Positions 4,992 to 5,179 of a DNA stretch of 5,179 bases are shown one piece after another (positions within the stretch are counted from its first letter, which is position 1; each line of letters opens with the position of its first letter). A program made the position numbers and the translations under genes. Source of the DNA: Mycobacterium sp. (GTDB lineage Bacteria > Actinomycetota > Actinomycetes > Mycobacteriales > Mycobacteriaceae); NCBI GenBank assembly GCA_018882545.1, contig VERS01000202.1, forward strand, positions 1 through 5,179, read 5' to 3'. The notes under the pieces are model-generated. The model searched no databases, was not told where the DNA came from, and saw only the letters and a program-made list of their open reading frames with translations.

Positions 4992-5179
4992 ATGGCTGGT
5001 GTGTCCTCGTCGGTGTCGTCGGTGTCGGTGTCGGGTGTGGTTGGGCCGCAGGTGGATCGGGCTGATCGGGTGCGTCCGATTGTGGTGGGGCGTGTGGGTG
5101 GTGGGTCGGGGTCGGTGGTGTCGGGGTCGGCGCGGGTTGTGGGTCGGGTGGGAGCGTTGGGGGTGGCGGTGGGGGGGGG
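4992..5179 (+). CDS. N-terminal part of a probable exported protein, 3'-truncated
   Basis: From the ATG at 4992 the frame stays open to the window end (62 complete codons plus two bases). AGGGG lies about 10 nt upstream, an acceptable though not tight ribosome binding site. The peptide starts MAGVSSSVSSVSVSGVVGPQ, continues through a Gly/Ser/Val/Arg-rich stretch and reaches VGRVGALGVAVG at the edge. A Gly-Arg-Val-Gly-Ala-Leu-x-Val-Ala run is, as I recall, the start of the hydrophobic export segment in some large mycobacterial surface proteins, which carry a long polar N-terminus before it. That reading is an inference from the fragment. Base use is striking: about four fifths of the bases are G or T, with Val almost always GTG, Ser mostly TCG and Gly GGT/GGG. 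The neighbouring genes are GC-balanced. The gene diverges from the dehydrogenase operon. Confidence 0.6.
   Translation, partial: MAGVSSSVSSVSVSGVVGPQVDRADRVRPIVVGRVGGGSGSVVSGSARVVGRVGALGVAVGG
5087..5111 (+). other. Canonical G-quadruplex motif
   Basis: Four runs of at least three G (5087-5090, 5096-5098, 5103-5105, 5108-5111) are separated by loops of 5, 4 and 2 bases. The motif is on the coding strand of the partial gene, so it could form in displaced DNA or in the mRNA. Confidence 0.55.
5134..5152 (+). other. Second, compact G-quadruplex motif
   Basis: G3 runs at 5134-5136, 5141-5143, 5146-5148 and 5150-5152 have loops of 4, 2 and 1 bases. Short loops make this the stronger of the two candidates. 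Further G runs continue at 5159-5163 and 5171-5179. Confidence 0.55.
5171..5179 (+). other. G9 run at the window edge
   Basis: The window ends in nine G. This may be a true homopolymer inside the Gly/Val-rich gene, or a contig end where reads failed or gained false G calls. The last glycines of the partial gene should not be trusted. Confidence 0.6.

Overview
The window reads as chromosomal DNA from a mycobacterium, most likely a fast-growing or environmental Mycobacterium/Mycolicibacterium-type species. The evidence is very high G+C with strong third-position G/C preference, a probable leaderless GTG gene behind a TANNNT -10 box, a Pro/Ala-rich secreted protein, an acyl-CoA dehydrogenase pair of the type these bacteria carry in many copies, and, at the right edge, an N-terminus with a Gly-Arg-Val-Gly-Ala-Leu motif that I recall from mycobacterial exported proteins. 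The genus is inferred from these traits; no marker gene proves it.

Layout, left to right. Position 1-645 (+) is the rest of an exported Pro/Ala-rich protein whose start lies outside the window. It converges with a SOUL-type heme-binding protein (655-1296, -). A 133-bp divergent control region (1297-1429) separates the SOUL gene from a four-helix membrane protein of DUF4239 (bestrophin-like) appearance (1430-2212, +). That region holds a 14-bp tandem repeat, a 12-bp palindrome and an extended -10 box placed for a leaderless start. The membrane protein gene converges, with a gap of only 3 bp, on a two-gene operon read leftwards: a large acyl-CoA dehydrogenase subunit (3376-4638, -) and then a small one (2216-3370, -). 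The pair resembles PimC/PimD (pimeloyl-CoA dehydrogenase large and small subunits). To the right lies a 353-bp gene-free, relatively A/T-rich region (4639-4991) with back-to-back promoter-like boxes and several dyads. The last 188 bp are the 5' end of a rightward gene with extreme G+T content, running into a G9 tract at the window edge.

How the genes work together. The two dehydrogenases are the one clear functional unit. The large subunit keeps the FAD-site Ser-Glu-Pro...Ala-Gly-Ser-Asp motif and an internal Glu-Arg where LCAD/IVD-type enzymes have their catalytic base, but lacks the usual Arg-x-x-Phe-Gly element. The small subunit keeps Arg-x-x-Phe-Gly and His-Gly-Gly but has lost the other two. 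This complementary loss suggests an obligate hetero-oligomer with shared active sites, as known for the mycobacterial FadE (ChsE) heterotetramers. The substrate cannot be read from the sequence. The other genes have no evident pathway link to them.

I see no CRISPR array, insertion sequence, tRNA, rRNA or phage gene, and no clear previously undescribed multi-gene system. The items most worth a second look are the complementary dehydrogenase pair with its candidate operator at 4816-4829, the leaderless promoter at 1417-1430, the 14-bp tandem repeat, and the G-quadruplex-rich, possibly artefact-terminated gene at the right edge.
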